This document shows, piece after piece, positions 21,638 to 32,278 of a DNA stretch of 64,000 nt. The stretch is from Diphasiastrum complanatum (lineage: Eukaryota > Streptophyta > Lycopodiopsida > Lycopodiales > Lycopodiaceae), in contig CM055095.1 of the NCBI GenBank assembly GCA_029204225.1, positions 60,588,540 through 60,652,539 on the forward strand, written 5' to 3'. The position numbers were made by a program, and so were the translations under genes. Below the pieces are notes generated by a model, which saw nothing but the letters and a program-made list of their open reading frames with translations, did not search any database and was not told where the DNA came from. The stretch's first letter is position 1; every line of letters begins with the position of its first letter.

Positions 21638-24535
21638 GACACTATGACAAATGCCTTAAAAATTGATTTACAAGGTATCTTCGCTTTTCTATAAGGGAAC
21701 CTTTAGCATTTGTAGGACACCTTCTGTTGGAATTCTAATCTTCTCCTACTCATCCCTTTGCCCTCCTTCTACTCTCAAGAATTCTATCTCTTAGAATCAG
21801 TCTGCAGAATTACATGCAAAGTTGAATCAGGTAGAACCGCAAAGTCATCGCCAGATTACGGTCTGACCGAAGGGAACTATTAAAACATTGTTCACGGAGA
21901 AGCACGACTCAAACCGCAAACTGCAAGGGAGTCGTTAAAACTCGTAGGTTACCATCTACGGGCACTTGCGGAATCTCGTCGACCACCGCAAATGACCTTC
22001 TTACGATCTCCTACGAATGACCAGAGTCAACTCTCATCAACTGTTTTTAAACGTAAGCAACCTACTTACGATTATCAACAAAGTTGACCAGCGATGACGA
22101 CTTACGAGTTCCTACGAATTCAACTAACAACGGTTGACCCATCTCATCATTTAGCTCCGTAAGTTATCACTTACGGTTATCAACAAAGGAAGCAAACGAT
22201 CACCTACAAAGCAAACGTTCAACAACTGATCGAACAACCAGCGGTTGTTCAAACGATTGCGGACAGACTACGGCCATCACGGCCTACATCTTTGCACTAC
22301 AACGCATACGGAGAATACGTTACTCTGTACTTCTCCTCCTTCACGACGCTCCAATAACGGATCTACGGATCTTGTTTAAATGGTTGTTAATTATGTTGTA
22401 AACTGTAATTACAATAAATCAAAAGACTCTGATAGTTATAAATATGTATCTGAACGAAGAGAAAGAGAGATAATTGTTGTTGAGTTAAACAATCTGTATG
22501 CACAGAGTGACCAAAACAACCAAAAGGTCTTAAATAGCTAGCTCCTTACAGTTAGTGATTTATACACAAAGAGAGAGAAATCTAGAACTATAGCTATTGT
22601 TTTTGAGTCTGTAATTAGGAGCACACGCTTATCAGCACTATTGTATTGTGTTCCAATTCTCTTTTATATATATACAGATTTGCTACTGTTCAATACTTAC
22701 GTTCTTGATTGAATGCATTTGTCTCTCTCACTCTCTTGCATAGAAACACGGTTATCAGAGACAGAGGATCGCATGGCTATCCAAGACACCTAATGCTTTG
22801 CAATCCTTCTGTTACAGCAGTCACAGACTCCTACTCTGATAACCCAAAAGGATAACAAGCAGATGTTGCACTAAGTTACTGTCACACAGACAGTATGTTG
22901 GCTGACATTTTGACAAAACCATTGTCAAGGGACAAACATTCTACTCTACTAGAATTATTAAATCTCAATTTGAGTCCAGATTCATAGCAACAAGCTTAAG
23001 GGGGAGTGTTGGAATTCTAATCTTCTCCTACTCATCCCTTTGACCTCGTACTCTCAAGAATTCTATCTCTCAGAATCAGTCTGCAAAATTACACGCAAAG
23101 TTGAATCAGGCATAACCGCAAAGTCATCGCCAGATTATGGTCTGACCGAAGGGAAAACATTGTTTACGGAGAAGCACGACTCAAACCACAAACCAACCGC
23201 AAGAAGCCATAAACCGCAAGGGAGTTGTTAAAACCTGTAGGTTACCATCTAAGAGCACTTGCGGAATCCCGTCGACCACCACATGTGACCTTCTTATGAT
23301 CTCCTACGAATGACCAGAGTCAACTCTCCTCAACCATTTTTAAACGTAAGCAAACTACTTACGATTATCAATGAAGTCGACCAGCGACAACGACTTATGA
23401 GTTCTTACAAAGTCAACTAACAACGGTTGACCCATCTCATCGTTTAGCTCTATAAGATCACTTATGGTTATCAACAAAGGAAGCAAATAATCACCTACAA
23501 AGCAAACGATCAACAGCTAATCGAACGATCATCGGTTGTTCAAACGATTGCGGACAGACTACGGCCATCATGACCTACATCTTTGCACTACAACACATAC
23601 GGAGGATACGTTACTCTGTACTTCTCCTCCTTCATGACGCTCCAATAATGGATCTATGGATCTTGTCTAAACGGTTGTTAATCACCTTGTAAAATGTAAT
23701 TACAATAAATCAAAAGACTCTGATAGCTATAAATATGTATCTAAGCGAAGAGAAAGAGAAATAGGTGTTGTTGAGTTGAACAATCTGTATGCACAAGGCG
23801 ATCAAAATGACCAAAAGGTCTTAAATAGCTAGCTCCTTAGAGTTAGTGACTTATACACAGAGAGAGAGAAATCTAGAATTGTAGCTATTGTTTTTGAGTC
23901 TGTAATTAGGAGCACACGCTTATCTGCGCTATTGTATTGTGTTTCGATTCTCTTTTATACATATACAGATTCGCTACTATTCAATACTTACGTTCTTGAT
24001 TGAATGCATTTGTCTCTCTCATGCTCTTGAACACAAACACGGTTATCAGAGACAGAGGATCGCATGGTCGTCCAAGACACCTAATGCTTCGCAATCCTTC
24101 TGTTACGGCAGTCACAGACTTTTACTCTGATAACCCAACATGATAACAAGCTTTTGATTCCGTTCCCTAGACCATCCATGTTCCTGAAATTGTAGTTACT
24201 ACTGTGTTCATTTTTTTTCTTACTGTTGGTAGAGGCATCGTTTTACATCGTAATCACCTCTCGTGTTCTGCTTCCGTCATGTCCGCTGCAATCGTAATCA
24301 ATCGTAGACCAAGCATTTCACATCATACACCAACACCTTTGTCATTTGTAGGGTAGTGTCGCCTTTTTCGCCTGTCATAAATTACGTGTAAAAACACAAT
24401 CACTTTTTCTCCTTTTTCGCCTGTTCAAATTTGCTTGTATTTATGCAAATTGTGTGACAACATGAGTAAAATGTAGCAGCATAAATGGAGGCAGAGTAAC
24501 ATAGGATTTAGGAGATTAGAGAACATAAATCCAAC
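21638..24535 (-). mobile_element. copia 5' LTR (right copy), split by a nested element
   Basis: 21638-21724 and 24336-24535 together reproduce the left LTR (19550-19841): ACAAATGCCTTAAAAATTG, CTTTTCTATAAGG, then ATTTGTAGGGNAGTGTCG and GGAGGCAGANTAACATAGG. The LTR terminus ATAAATCCAACA is at 24535. The inner LTR end, primer site, Gag and protease are missing, because the LTR joins the pol region directly near 21637. Confidence 0.8.
21725..24335 (+). mobile_element. nested copia-type LTR element, internally deleted
   Basis: It starts TGTTGGAATTCTAATC and ends CACCAACA, flanked by CCTTC (21720-21724) and CCTTT (24336-24340), a 5-bp target duplication with one mismatch. The 3' LTR is 23007-24335 (1329 bp), preceded by the purine tract AAGGGGGAG. 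The 5' LTR is 21725 to about 22861, lacking its last ~200 bp. Only about 145 bp of internal DNA remains, encoding the end of RNase H on plus (SYCHTDSMLADILTKPLSRD). Primer site, Gag and most of Pol are deleted, so it can move only if supplied in trans, and its damaged 5' LTR makes even that unlikely. Confidence 0.85.
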
Positions 24536-24636
24536 ATTTTGCACCCCTCAATGTGATTGGCTTTAACATCTACACCTCTCAATTTGATTGGGCCATATTT
24601 GACTTTGAGATGTGGATTTGGTTGCTAGCAAAAAAC

Positions 24637-25591
24637 TTAAGATGCTGATCCTAGAATATCAAGTGGATCCTTTGGCATGGATCCATTGCCACGTGACCTT
24701 CCTTGATGAACATTCCACCATCTTGGCACCTTTTCCTTTGATTCCTTCCATGCTTGAAGAAGACCTTTGACTTGAAAGCTCTTGTTCCGTGAAAATAGAT
24801 GCACCATAATGATGGAGATCCGAGGCCTCAATGCCTCAAAAAGATCATAGAGATCAAGATCACAAAGTTGGCACAAATGTTGATTACCAAGATTTTGCAT
24901 ACTAGCTTGACTAGTTGAAAAACTATGAACATTTTGCATAATAGCTCTAATCTTGTAATCAATAGCAACCTTGAACTCATTGAGGCTTCTTACTTGCTCA
25001 TGGATATAAGTGTCCTTTGTGGATGATTCACTTATTTTCATGAGAAGTGTACAAATCGCCTCACAAAATGAAAAAAACACATTTTTCCATACTATGAATA
25101 CGAAACTCATTCTTGCTCTTACAAAATCCAAGAGCATACATTTGATGACATAAACACTTGCTTTCCAATTGATCTAGAACCAATTCTAAACTATTAAGAA
25201 CATAAGATATGTCCTTCCAAGAGACATCATACAAAACTAGTTTTGTCTCACTCCAAACTTGAGATGCAAAAATCTCATCAAAGTAAAGTGATTCATCAAA
25301 TGATACAAGAAAAGCAAAAATGAATGTTTTGGAGTAGATTTTACCTAAAACTTGCTTCTCCTTTTCATGAAGTGTGAGCCACATAGGCTTGGCCTTTCCT
25401 CTTGAGAAGCTTCTTGGGATCACAAGTTTGAAAGAAACCGCCTCCTTCTCAACCCTTGACACACTTCCTTCTTCTTGGTGCTCCTCCTTGATCCTTGCAA
25501 GCTCCTTGACATCATCTAAGGACAATATTTTTTTAGCATCTTTTATTAGATCGACACTATCGTTGAAAAGTAGTGTGTCATCAAGATACAA
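24637..25591 (-). other. extra non-retroviral ORF region in a copia derivative
   Basis: The minus frame 25591-25061 begins with a copia RT tail (MYLDDTLLFNDSVDLIKDAK). It then leaves retroviral sequence: ARIKEEHQEEGSVSRVEKEA, then SRGKAKPMWLTLHEKEKQVL and DVSWKDISYVLNSLE. A second overlapping frame (25137-24637) continues with SSTKDTYIHEQVRSLNEFKV, DYKIRAIMQNVHSF and HLCQLCDLDLYDLFEALRP. I recognise no domain. Parts resemble the ORF at 50639-51499 (IRAIMQNVHSF versus IAVIFQRVQSF), which also follows copia coding sequence. It may be a captured host sequence or element-specific ORF with one frameshift. Confidence 0.45.
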
Positions 25592-26581
25592 AGTAATGAT
25601 AATAAAAGAATGCTATATGACTTGAAGTAGACATTAGAATCGGTAGTGCTTGGATTGTAACCTTGCTAGATTGCTTCAAGCCATAAAGGGCCTTATGAAA
25701 TTTACATACATGATTTTCCTTACCATTGAGCACATAACCCTTAGATTGCATCGTGTACATATTTTCTTCAATTACTAGTATTTAAATAGGTTGTCTATAC
25801 ATCAAGTTGATGTAACAACATACAACATGAGAATTCTGATCGAGGAATGTTTGACTACAAGATTGAAAGTCTCATTGTAGTTGATATTCAAAATTTGAAA
25901 AATCTTCATGCTACTAGTCCAGCTTTCCTTCGATCTATACTCTCGTCAACTTTGTATAAATTGATCTTGAAGATCCATCTGCCATCAGTTAGATGTCTGG
26001 TTCTTGATCAGAGAGATGTACCCTCTATCCATTTCTTCTTTAATTTTATAGTGCCTTCACCTTCGATAACATTAGAAGTCTCATCCCTCACATCATACAA
26101 TGTGCTAAGAATATTTCAAACTTCTTTTGATGTCTGAACTTTAGATACCTCGTCGATTTGAGTATCTAATATGTTGAGAACAATCAGCGTGAAGGCTTTA
26201 CCATCCTTTATCTTCCATCTGGAGATTGTAGTGTCATCTACATTGGCCGACTTTGATACTTGTGACAACATCCCACAACTTCTTGGATATTAGCACAATT
26301 TTCATCTTAAATTTTCATAAGTGGTAGTTGGATTCATTGAGTTTGTCTTCATTGAGACTAGCCTTACTTTGAGAATCCATATGAAATTAAGTCTTTCCAT
26401 AGTTAGAATGAAAAATGAAATCTAGTGCTACTATAAGAACAAGAAAACAATTATTCTATCGATTCGATAAAATCATGTTCTGAGGGAAGCTGCTGATATC
26501 AAGCAAGCTATGAAAATACGCTCTGATACCATGTTGTTATCAGATGTTAGGATTAAATAACCTTAATGCTCTGATACCATG
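25591..26581 (-). pseudogene. copia relic: Gag start joined directly to RT
   Basis: Reading minus from the primer site, a Gag-like start (MDSQSKASLNEDKLNESNY..., KLWDVV near 26370-26260) runs with many stops into an RT start (WQMDLQDQFIQ near 25980) and RT pieces such as YNETF, VVKHSSIRILM and LYLDDTLLF (about 25590). Protease and integrase are missing. Two copia primer sites (GCTCTGATACCATGTTG) lie 50-odd bases apart at about 26519 and 26570. The LTR starts TGTTGGGAG at 26582. Confidence 0.7.
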
Positions 26582-27000
26582 TTGGGAGAAATGGATGAGA
26601 TCTGAAAGGTTGGACTCGAATAGGCTCTACGGAATGAGCCATTTCCCATGGTGCATGAACTACGCCTATTAGATTTGAATCAAAATGTCGAGTCTAAGGA
26701 CTCGACTAATTCTAATTCATTCTAACTTTGAATTCATCAAAATCTATAAGGTTGCTTACGTAGACAAACACATAGTCATGAGATTGTTGATTGTCATTAG
26801 ATAGTTCAGGCGATTCTATACAAGAGTATATCAAATAGAATAGTTAATTAGAGTAGCATACATCATGAGTAGAACCACATTAAGTTGTTGGTCTATTATT
26901 TTTTATACTTTTTGGTCTCAATAAATCATAGAGCCACTCTAGAAGTAATGACCTTGTTATAGCAACATGGCTAGTTGATTTCACAAGTTGATATACCAAG
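26582..27000 (-). mobile_element. copia 5' LTR, outer end not determined
   Basis: Begins TGTTGGGAGAAATGG next to the primer site. It carries the ACTACGCCTATTAGATTTGAA segment that resembles one in the LTR at about 18870. The outer end was not found. Confidence 0.55.
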
Positions 27001-28400
27001 AAGCATTATACCTCTTTTGGGCATTATACCTCTTGGGCATCTCGATTGCTAATTATAGTGGTTTACTACAAGTGTCCATTGGTATCCTCAACTACACATT
27101 GAACCCTCAAATACAACTACAGTATAGGAACCACCACCACTACACACATCATAAAATTCTAGCAACTATTTTTTTATTCAATGAAGCATGTAAATAGTAT
27201 AATAAACATCACAAAACACTACAATTTAGAATGGGTTTAGCATAATGCAAAAAAAATTTTATTACTTGAACTGATGTTGATCTTATAGTACTAAAAGCAA
27301 GTCATTCAATATAAGCACATGATGTAGGACAACATCCTTGCATATGATCACAAGTTGTTACAAAGCCACCTCAAGTTACATATGTGCTTAGGCTTGTTTG
27401 TGACTGTGGAATGTAGTTCCACCCCCAAAGAAGTAGTTATCTCATGTCCCTAACTGTATTTTTCCAAGTTCTATGTGGCCATCACTATTGAGGGGTCTCA
27501 CTATTGGACCCATAGACTAGACAAAACACTTGCCTTGGGCCGCACTTCTCTTACCATGGCTTTAGTATTTGAGGTCTTCATATGAAAGTGAATGAAAACA
27601 AGTCTTACGTATTCAATACCCACAATTCCACGAGTTTGGTGACACGTTTCTCTTTTATGGGATTTAGCTCGTTCCTCCAGGCTTTCATTGTGTTTGTTCA
27701 TTCATCCATTCTCTCTTTTTAGTTTGGAGATTGTAGTGCAATTGTGGAGTGTATTTGTTGCAGACCTATGGAGAAACTCATTTCTCATAGCAATCTTGTA
27801 CATCACATAACAATCTTGTAGCTCATAAATTTGCTCTCATTTCTAGTTGTCTATTCGAGTGCCGTATTTTATGCTTGGAGCATAGTAGTGTAATATTATG
27901 CATCATGTTAGTAGCTGATGTAATCAAACACTATCATATTAGAGTGGGAAATGCTTAGGGGGCCAATTTTGTAAAACATGATCTAAACATATGAACTAAA
28001 ATGTCAACACAATCCTTAACTTTGCTTGAATATGACATTCAACCTAGGAATGGTTGTGCTACAATATTTCCATTTGGAAAGGGCAAGTGTGATTTCTTGT
28101 TTTTAAAAATGTGGTGGCTATTAGTTTGCAAATTCATCATAAAAAAATCATTTTGGTAGCTCATAAAACTTATAAAGTGCAATTTAGAATTACTCAAAAG
28201 ATGGAGGTCCTAGGAAATTATGTGGTTTGAATAGGAAATCCAAGGCAATTGATTGTGTTATCGAATGATTCAAAAAGCATACTTCTGTATCCTTGTGCTA
28301 CAAATAAGTGATGTCAAGTAGTTATAGATTTCAAGTTTCGGCTTTTCTATTGTAGCTCACAAATGTGAAACCATTTAGTTCCCAACCAAAAAGAAAAAAA
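27001..28400. other. no gene recognised
   Basis: AT-rich, no supported frame or repeat. Confidence 0.4.
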
Positions 28401-28401
28401 C

Positions 28402-28513
28402 CTAGATGGCCAATCATGGGCCCATTGGCATCCCATGCTATCTTCTAGCATGAGTATCTAGATGGCCAAGCATAGGCCCATTGGCATCCCATGCTTTCTT
28501 CAAGCATGAGTGT
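28402..28513. repeat. 56-bp tandem duplication
   Basis: CTAGATGGCCAANCATNGGCCCATTGGCATCCCATGCT occurs at 28402 and 28458, each copy ending in TCTTCNAGCATGAGT. Confidence 0.9.
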
Positions 28514-28642
28514 GGCTTTTAGCCGTGAATCCTTTGTTAATATATAGAGTTATTTGGAAAGTTCAAAAAAGATTCCTTGTGCTTTAGAAAAGCAACAACA
28601 AGTAGCTAACAAAGTAGCATCTTGGAATCATCTTTTTAGAAT

Positions 28643-28821
28643 GAGCTTATTCCTCACCATGACTAAAGGTGGAGGCAAAGGCCCCACCCTCATCCAATGG
28701 TGTATCAAGATAATAATAAAAAAAGTGGCCTAAGTATCTCTTAGCTTTGATGGCGACTTGCTACACCATTGAATAAGGGTGTGGCCCCTACCTGAACCTT
28801 CAATCATGGTAAGGAATACTC
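28643..28821. repeat. imperfect inverted repeat (hairpin), arms about 66 bp
   Basis: 28643-28709 pairs with 28757-28821 around a 47-base A-rich loop. Matching blocks are CTCACCATGA/CATGGTAAGG, GGCCCCACCCT/AGGGTGTGGCC and CCAATGGTGTATCAAG/CTTGCTACACCATTG. It could be a short foldback element or a small-RNA precursor. No transposon ends were defined. Confidence 0.7.
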
Positions 28822-29241
28822 AAAATAGTCTTTTTAGGTCACATACATACTCAAAAAAAGAGTCTAGGAGGTCAATGATGATACACCTCATAGAGGATTG
28901 TTTTTATTTATGTGGAACAACTGGGTGTAAAGTCCTTGTTTTTTCAAGTCATCTTTAAAAATTAATTTTATTCATTTTGCTTCAAAAAATTATAGCAATC
29001 AAGGGCAAGGGCACATGTTAAATTTTGGCCTCATATTGGTGGTTTAGGTATCTTGAAACCATTTTGTATGGGAGACTAGAATTTGCAATGACCTTCCATT
29101 CGATCATCTTGCCATAAAAATAGCTCCACTTAATGGACTGGTTGCTGAGAAATTCACTCATTTACGTAAAGGATGAGTGATGCTACCCAAAATGACAAGT
29201 TAAACTCAGTTTCTCTCAACATGGGGATCACCCACTCCATC

Positions 29242-29244
<3 letters not shown>

Positions 29245-29308
<64 letters not shown>
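29245..29308. repeat. (TC)n microsatellite
   Basis: Perfect TC tract of about 64 bp. Confidence 0.97.
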
Positions 29309-29311
<3 letters not shown>

Positions 29312-29319
29312 GTATCCCA

Positions 29320-30050
29320 CTCCACTCTTTTCGTCTCTAGAAATGTGGGGGACCAAATATAACTTGTCTCTTTCTCTCCTATCTCTACCCAATTGTGAGG
29401 ACCATCCATTTTCTCTCTCTCCAAGTCACAACCATGTATGACTCCTAGTGGGGACCACCTCTTTTTTATGGCATGTGTTATGAGTCATGAAACTTTATGG
29501 ACACTTTTATGGGAGCCCTTCATAATTTTGATAACCTCAAGCAATATTTCCTACTTTCCACAAATTAATGCACTTCAAAATTACAAGCGCACACCTCAAA
29601 GGAATACTTTATGTATCGAGGAAAATCCTCATGATGCTTTTGATAGCTTAGGATAAGGGCTGGGGCTTCCTCCAACATAAAGCCAATGGGCTTTATGAGC
29701 ATGATGGCTTGGCAAAAATTGAGGGAATCTATGAGATTTAATGCTACGAAAACTACTAATAAAGAAAAGGAGCTAGGTTTTTACACATTCCACAAAATGA
29801 AACAGCCTAGGAGGACAATCAGTGGAAATTGGCCTTCTAAGCTAACTTTTTGTGGAATGCAACTCCCATTATCAAATACATTGTTTTATAAAGTCATTTT
29901 TCTTGAAAAAGCAACAAGTATGTTAAGTATTTCTAAAAAATTCAAAACAAAAACTTTAAGGATTAATCACCTAGTGGCCTCTAGAAATTTTTCTTTCTCG
30001 TGACTACAACCTTCAACCATAGATATAATGTCTACAAAAGCCATTTAGAA
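29320..30050. other. no gene recognised
   Basis: A 105-codon plus frame at 29686-30003 reads plausibly as protein but has no named domain and no support from context. Confidence 0.35.
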
Positions 30051-30057
30051 GGGTTGT

Positions 30058-30513
30058 TTAGCATCTTGGAACAGGTGCAGATGCTTCGATCAATGGAACA
30101 GTTGAAGATTCAACAGACTCATCATCTGGAATTTCAACAGATATGTAAAAGACAAATGCCATTCCTTTGATAAGAAGACGACATATTCTTTTGTGGATAT
30201 CACAATATATATATTTTTTGAAATGGTCATGCAGGTTAGAGTACTTTCTATTGTGTTTATGCTTAGAGGATAGTTGGGAATGCACAAGGTCCAGAAAATG
30301 AACGAAATAAAAACTATCTATATCCAAAACAAGAGTACTAATAATCTGAGAAAAATTATCAAGATAAAAAATTAAATTATAACGATTCTCATAAACTAAC
30401 TTATCGATATCGAAGGGAGCAAAAAAAAATACTAACAAAATACTCTAATTTCTCAGATGGAATGTCACTGGCATTGAAAAAATCCAGAAGTTTGTTATCT
30501 GAGGACATGGAGG
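30058..30513 (-). CDS. hypothetical protein, divergent from the H3-Ulp1 gene
   Basis: The minus frame begins MSSDNKLLDFFNASDIPSEK at about 30510. It passes a run of T where a one-base shift is needed near 30425, then reads APFDIDKLVYENRYNLIFYL, DIDSFYFVHFLDLVHSQL and ISVEIPDDESVESS to a stop at 30058. About 150 residues, mixed hydrophobic/aromatic with an acidic end, no domain I know. It is transcribed away from the H3-Ulp1 gene, and the first TATCGG/GCGC inverted motif (30533-30604) lies immediately upstream of its start. The homopolymer shift means it may be a pseudogene, or the run may mark an intron or sequencing error. Confidence 0.35.
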
Positions 30514-30532
30514 AACTAGTCATATTGAACCT

Positions 30533-31536
30533 GATATCGGTTCAACGTGACAGAATGATATCGGTAGAGGAATGAACAAGAGTGCGCGCATTGATCCGAT
30601 ATCGCTAGGTCGAGATTGAAATTTGTCGTGAGAACACGTCAAAAGTGGGTGATATCGATTCAGCGCGCCTGAATGAATCCGATCATGCAATGTTTGGGAA
30701 GGCACATGTCGATATCGTTCATTTATCGAGTCAAGTTCTGATCATTCATATTTCGTCCAATATCGGTTCAGCGCACGAGAATAGCGCCTCTAGTTTTCAA
30801 AGCTGCATATGCACGTCGATTAGCTATTAGGTGAAATATTGGCTATCAGATCAGCTCGCCTTTGGAGAAGACAATGATTTTTCACTTGGACTGCGCGTCT
30901 CGAATTTCTATTGTAGGAAAAAAAAATTGGAAATTTTTTGAAATTATTAAAGTGTATTTTGCATGATCAAAGCTTGATTCGGTAGACTCTTCATACTGTC
31001 CAAAGCTAAGGAGAATCTATCGAATCAAGCTTTGATCATTTATATTATTTTTCAATATCGATTCAGCGCGTGGGAATAGCCTCTCTGGTTTTCACATGCA
31101 GTATATGCGTGTCAATATGCTATTGGATGAAATAATGGCGGTTGGAATTTTACAAAATTATAATGATTGGATATAAAAAAAGGTCAGATATTTATAACTT
31201 AACATTGTCAATTTCAGTAGTAAATTGTAGATGTGACCATACTTTAGTTGAAATTAATTCTGTTTTATTTGATATTGACTAATTATTTTGACGATAGATG
31301 GATATTTAGTTTGATTTGATTGACAAGCCTCAGAGAAATCATCATTGTAATTTGAACCTCGGACATCCAACCCACGACGTTTGCAATCATTTCGAATTTT
31401 CTCTATATATACTGATGGACGACGCTGAAATTTTTTTGCTAGCTATAGGTTTTGTAGAGCTCAGATATCGGTTTGACGTGCTCTACCTGACTTTTGATCC
31501 TGGGTTCTCCTTCTTCGCGCACTGATCCGATATTGG
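30533..31536. promoter_or_regulatory. repeated TATCGGTTCA...GCGC inverted motifs upstream of the H3-Ulp1 gene
   Basis: GATATCGGTTCAACGTG (30533) faces GCGCGCATTGATCCGATATC (30584). GATATCGGTTTGACGTGC (31464) faces CGCGCACTGATCCGATATT (31516), which ends 7 bp before the H3 ATG. Single left-type copies occur at 30651, 30761 and 31055; the last two belong to a diverged direct repeat of about 90 bp (30755-30850 and 31050-31145). The consensus is ATATCGGNTCNRCGCGC with its inverse about 30-50 bases away. The GCGC core recalls E2F-type sites, but that is only a resemblance. Confidence 0.65.
30963..31039. repeat. short near-perfect hairpin
   Basis: ATGATCAAAGCTTGATTCGG (30963) and its continuation TAGACTCTT pair with 31011-31039, whose reverse complement begins ATGATCAAAGCTTGATTCGA. 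There are about three mismatches in 29 bp and a 19-base loop. Confidence 0.8.
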
Positions 31537-31542
31537 ACATTA

Positions 31543-32268
31543 ATGACGCGGACCAAGCAAATTGCACGAGGCCACCCTAGTGGAATACCAATCTCAGGAG
31601 CGGGACAGGGAAGTCCACAACCACCACCTCGTCCACCACCACCTCCTTCTAGGCCAAGGGGCAGAAGAAGAGACCCACCTTGGCTCAAGGATATTTGGAA
31701 GTTACAGAAGACAGATAATCTTTTGATTCTGAAAGCTCACATACAGAGATTCATCAGGCAGGTCACCAAAAGTCTATCTACAGATGTGAGATGGACGATA
31801 ACGGCAATTGAGGCACTGCACACTGCATATGAGGATTTTCAGGTGAAATTTTTTTCAGATACTGTTGTTGCAGCTGTCCATGCCAAGAGGGTGACCATCA
31901 TGCCCAACGATTTCAGCATTGTGTTTAGGCTTCGGGACACATATGACAAATTTGCAGAATACTTTAGACTTGCTCACTCCTCTCCTCCAAAACAAGATTC
32001 AGAGAGGAGAAAACGAAAGCAATCTCAACCATCCCGGCTTGTTATTCGTATACAAAGCGGGAGTGTTTCAAAGAAGAGGAGGTCTCTTGACCTTCCAAAT
32101 AAATCGAGAGATTTTTCCAAGCCATCTCCTCTGGATGAAATTCTTTCTTCTAGGCATTCTCCTCCCAATTCTCCGCCTAAGTCTCCTTCTTCTTCTCCCA
32201 GAACTCCATCTTTACCTTCTCCTGCCGAATCTTCCTCTCCTAATAAATCTCCTCCTCCTACCCCATAA
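31543..32268 (+). CDS. histone H3-fold domain with long proline/serine tail (N-terminal part of an H3-Ulp1 gene)
   Basis: A 241-residue frame from a true ATG. Residues 1-10, MTRTKQIARG, mimic the H3 tail (R2, K4, R8 kept; K9 is Gly, S10 is His). Residues 20-45 are Pro/Arg-rich. Residues 46-130 align to H3 from alpha-N to alpha-3 without gaps: WLKDIWKLQKTDNLLI, RFIRQVTKSL, TDVRWTITAIEALHTAYEDF and HAKRVTIMPNDFSIVFRLRD. Trp replaces H3 Phe84 in loop 1, as in many CENH3s, but the CENH3 loop insertion is absent. A Lys/Arg-rich then Ser/Pro-rich tail (residues 150-241) follows, unlike any standard H3, which ends after alpha-3. The Ulp1-like half begins at once in a different frame. It may be a nuclear or chromatin protein, or a domain captured by a mobile element. 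A possible TATA (CTATATATACTG) lies at about 31400. Confidence 0.7.
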   Translation: MTRTKQIARGHPSGIPISGAGQGSPQPPPRPPPPPSRPRGRRRDPPWLKDIWKLQKTDNLLILKAHIQRFIRQVTKSLSTDVRWTITAIEALHTAYEDFQVKFFSDTVVAAVHAKRVTIMPNDFSIVFRLRDTYDKFAEYFRLAHSSPPKQDSERRKRKQSQPSRLVIRIQSGSVSKKRRSLDLPNKSRDFSKPSPLDEILSSRHSPPNSPPKSPSSSPRTPSLPSPAESSSPNKSPPPTP

Positions 32269-32278
32269 ATATTAGTTT

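Noticed and set aside
31543-32268. Calling the H3-like protein a true CENH3
   Set aside because: The loop-1 insertion typical of CENH3 is absent and the alignment to H3 is ungapped; only a Trp at the Phe84 position is CENH3-like.
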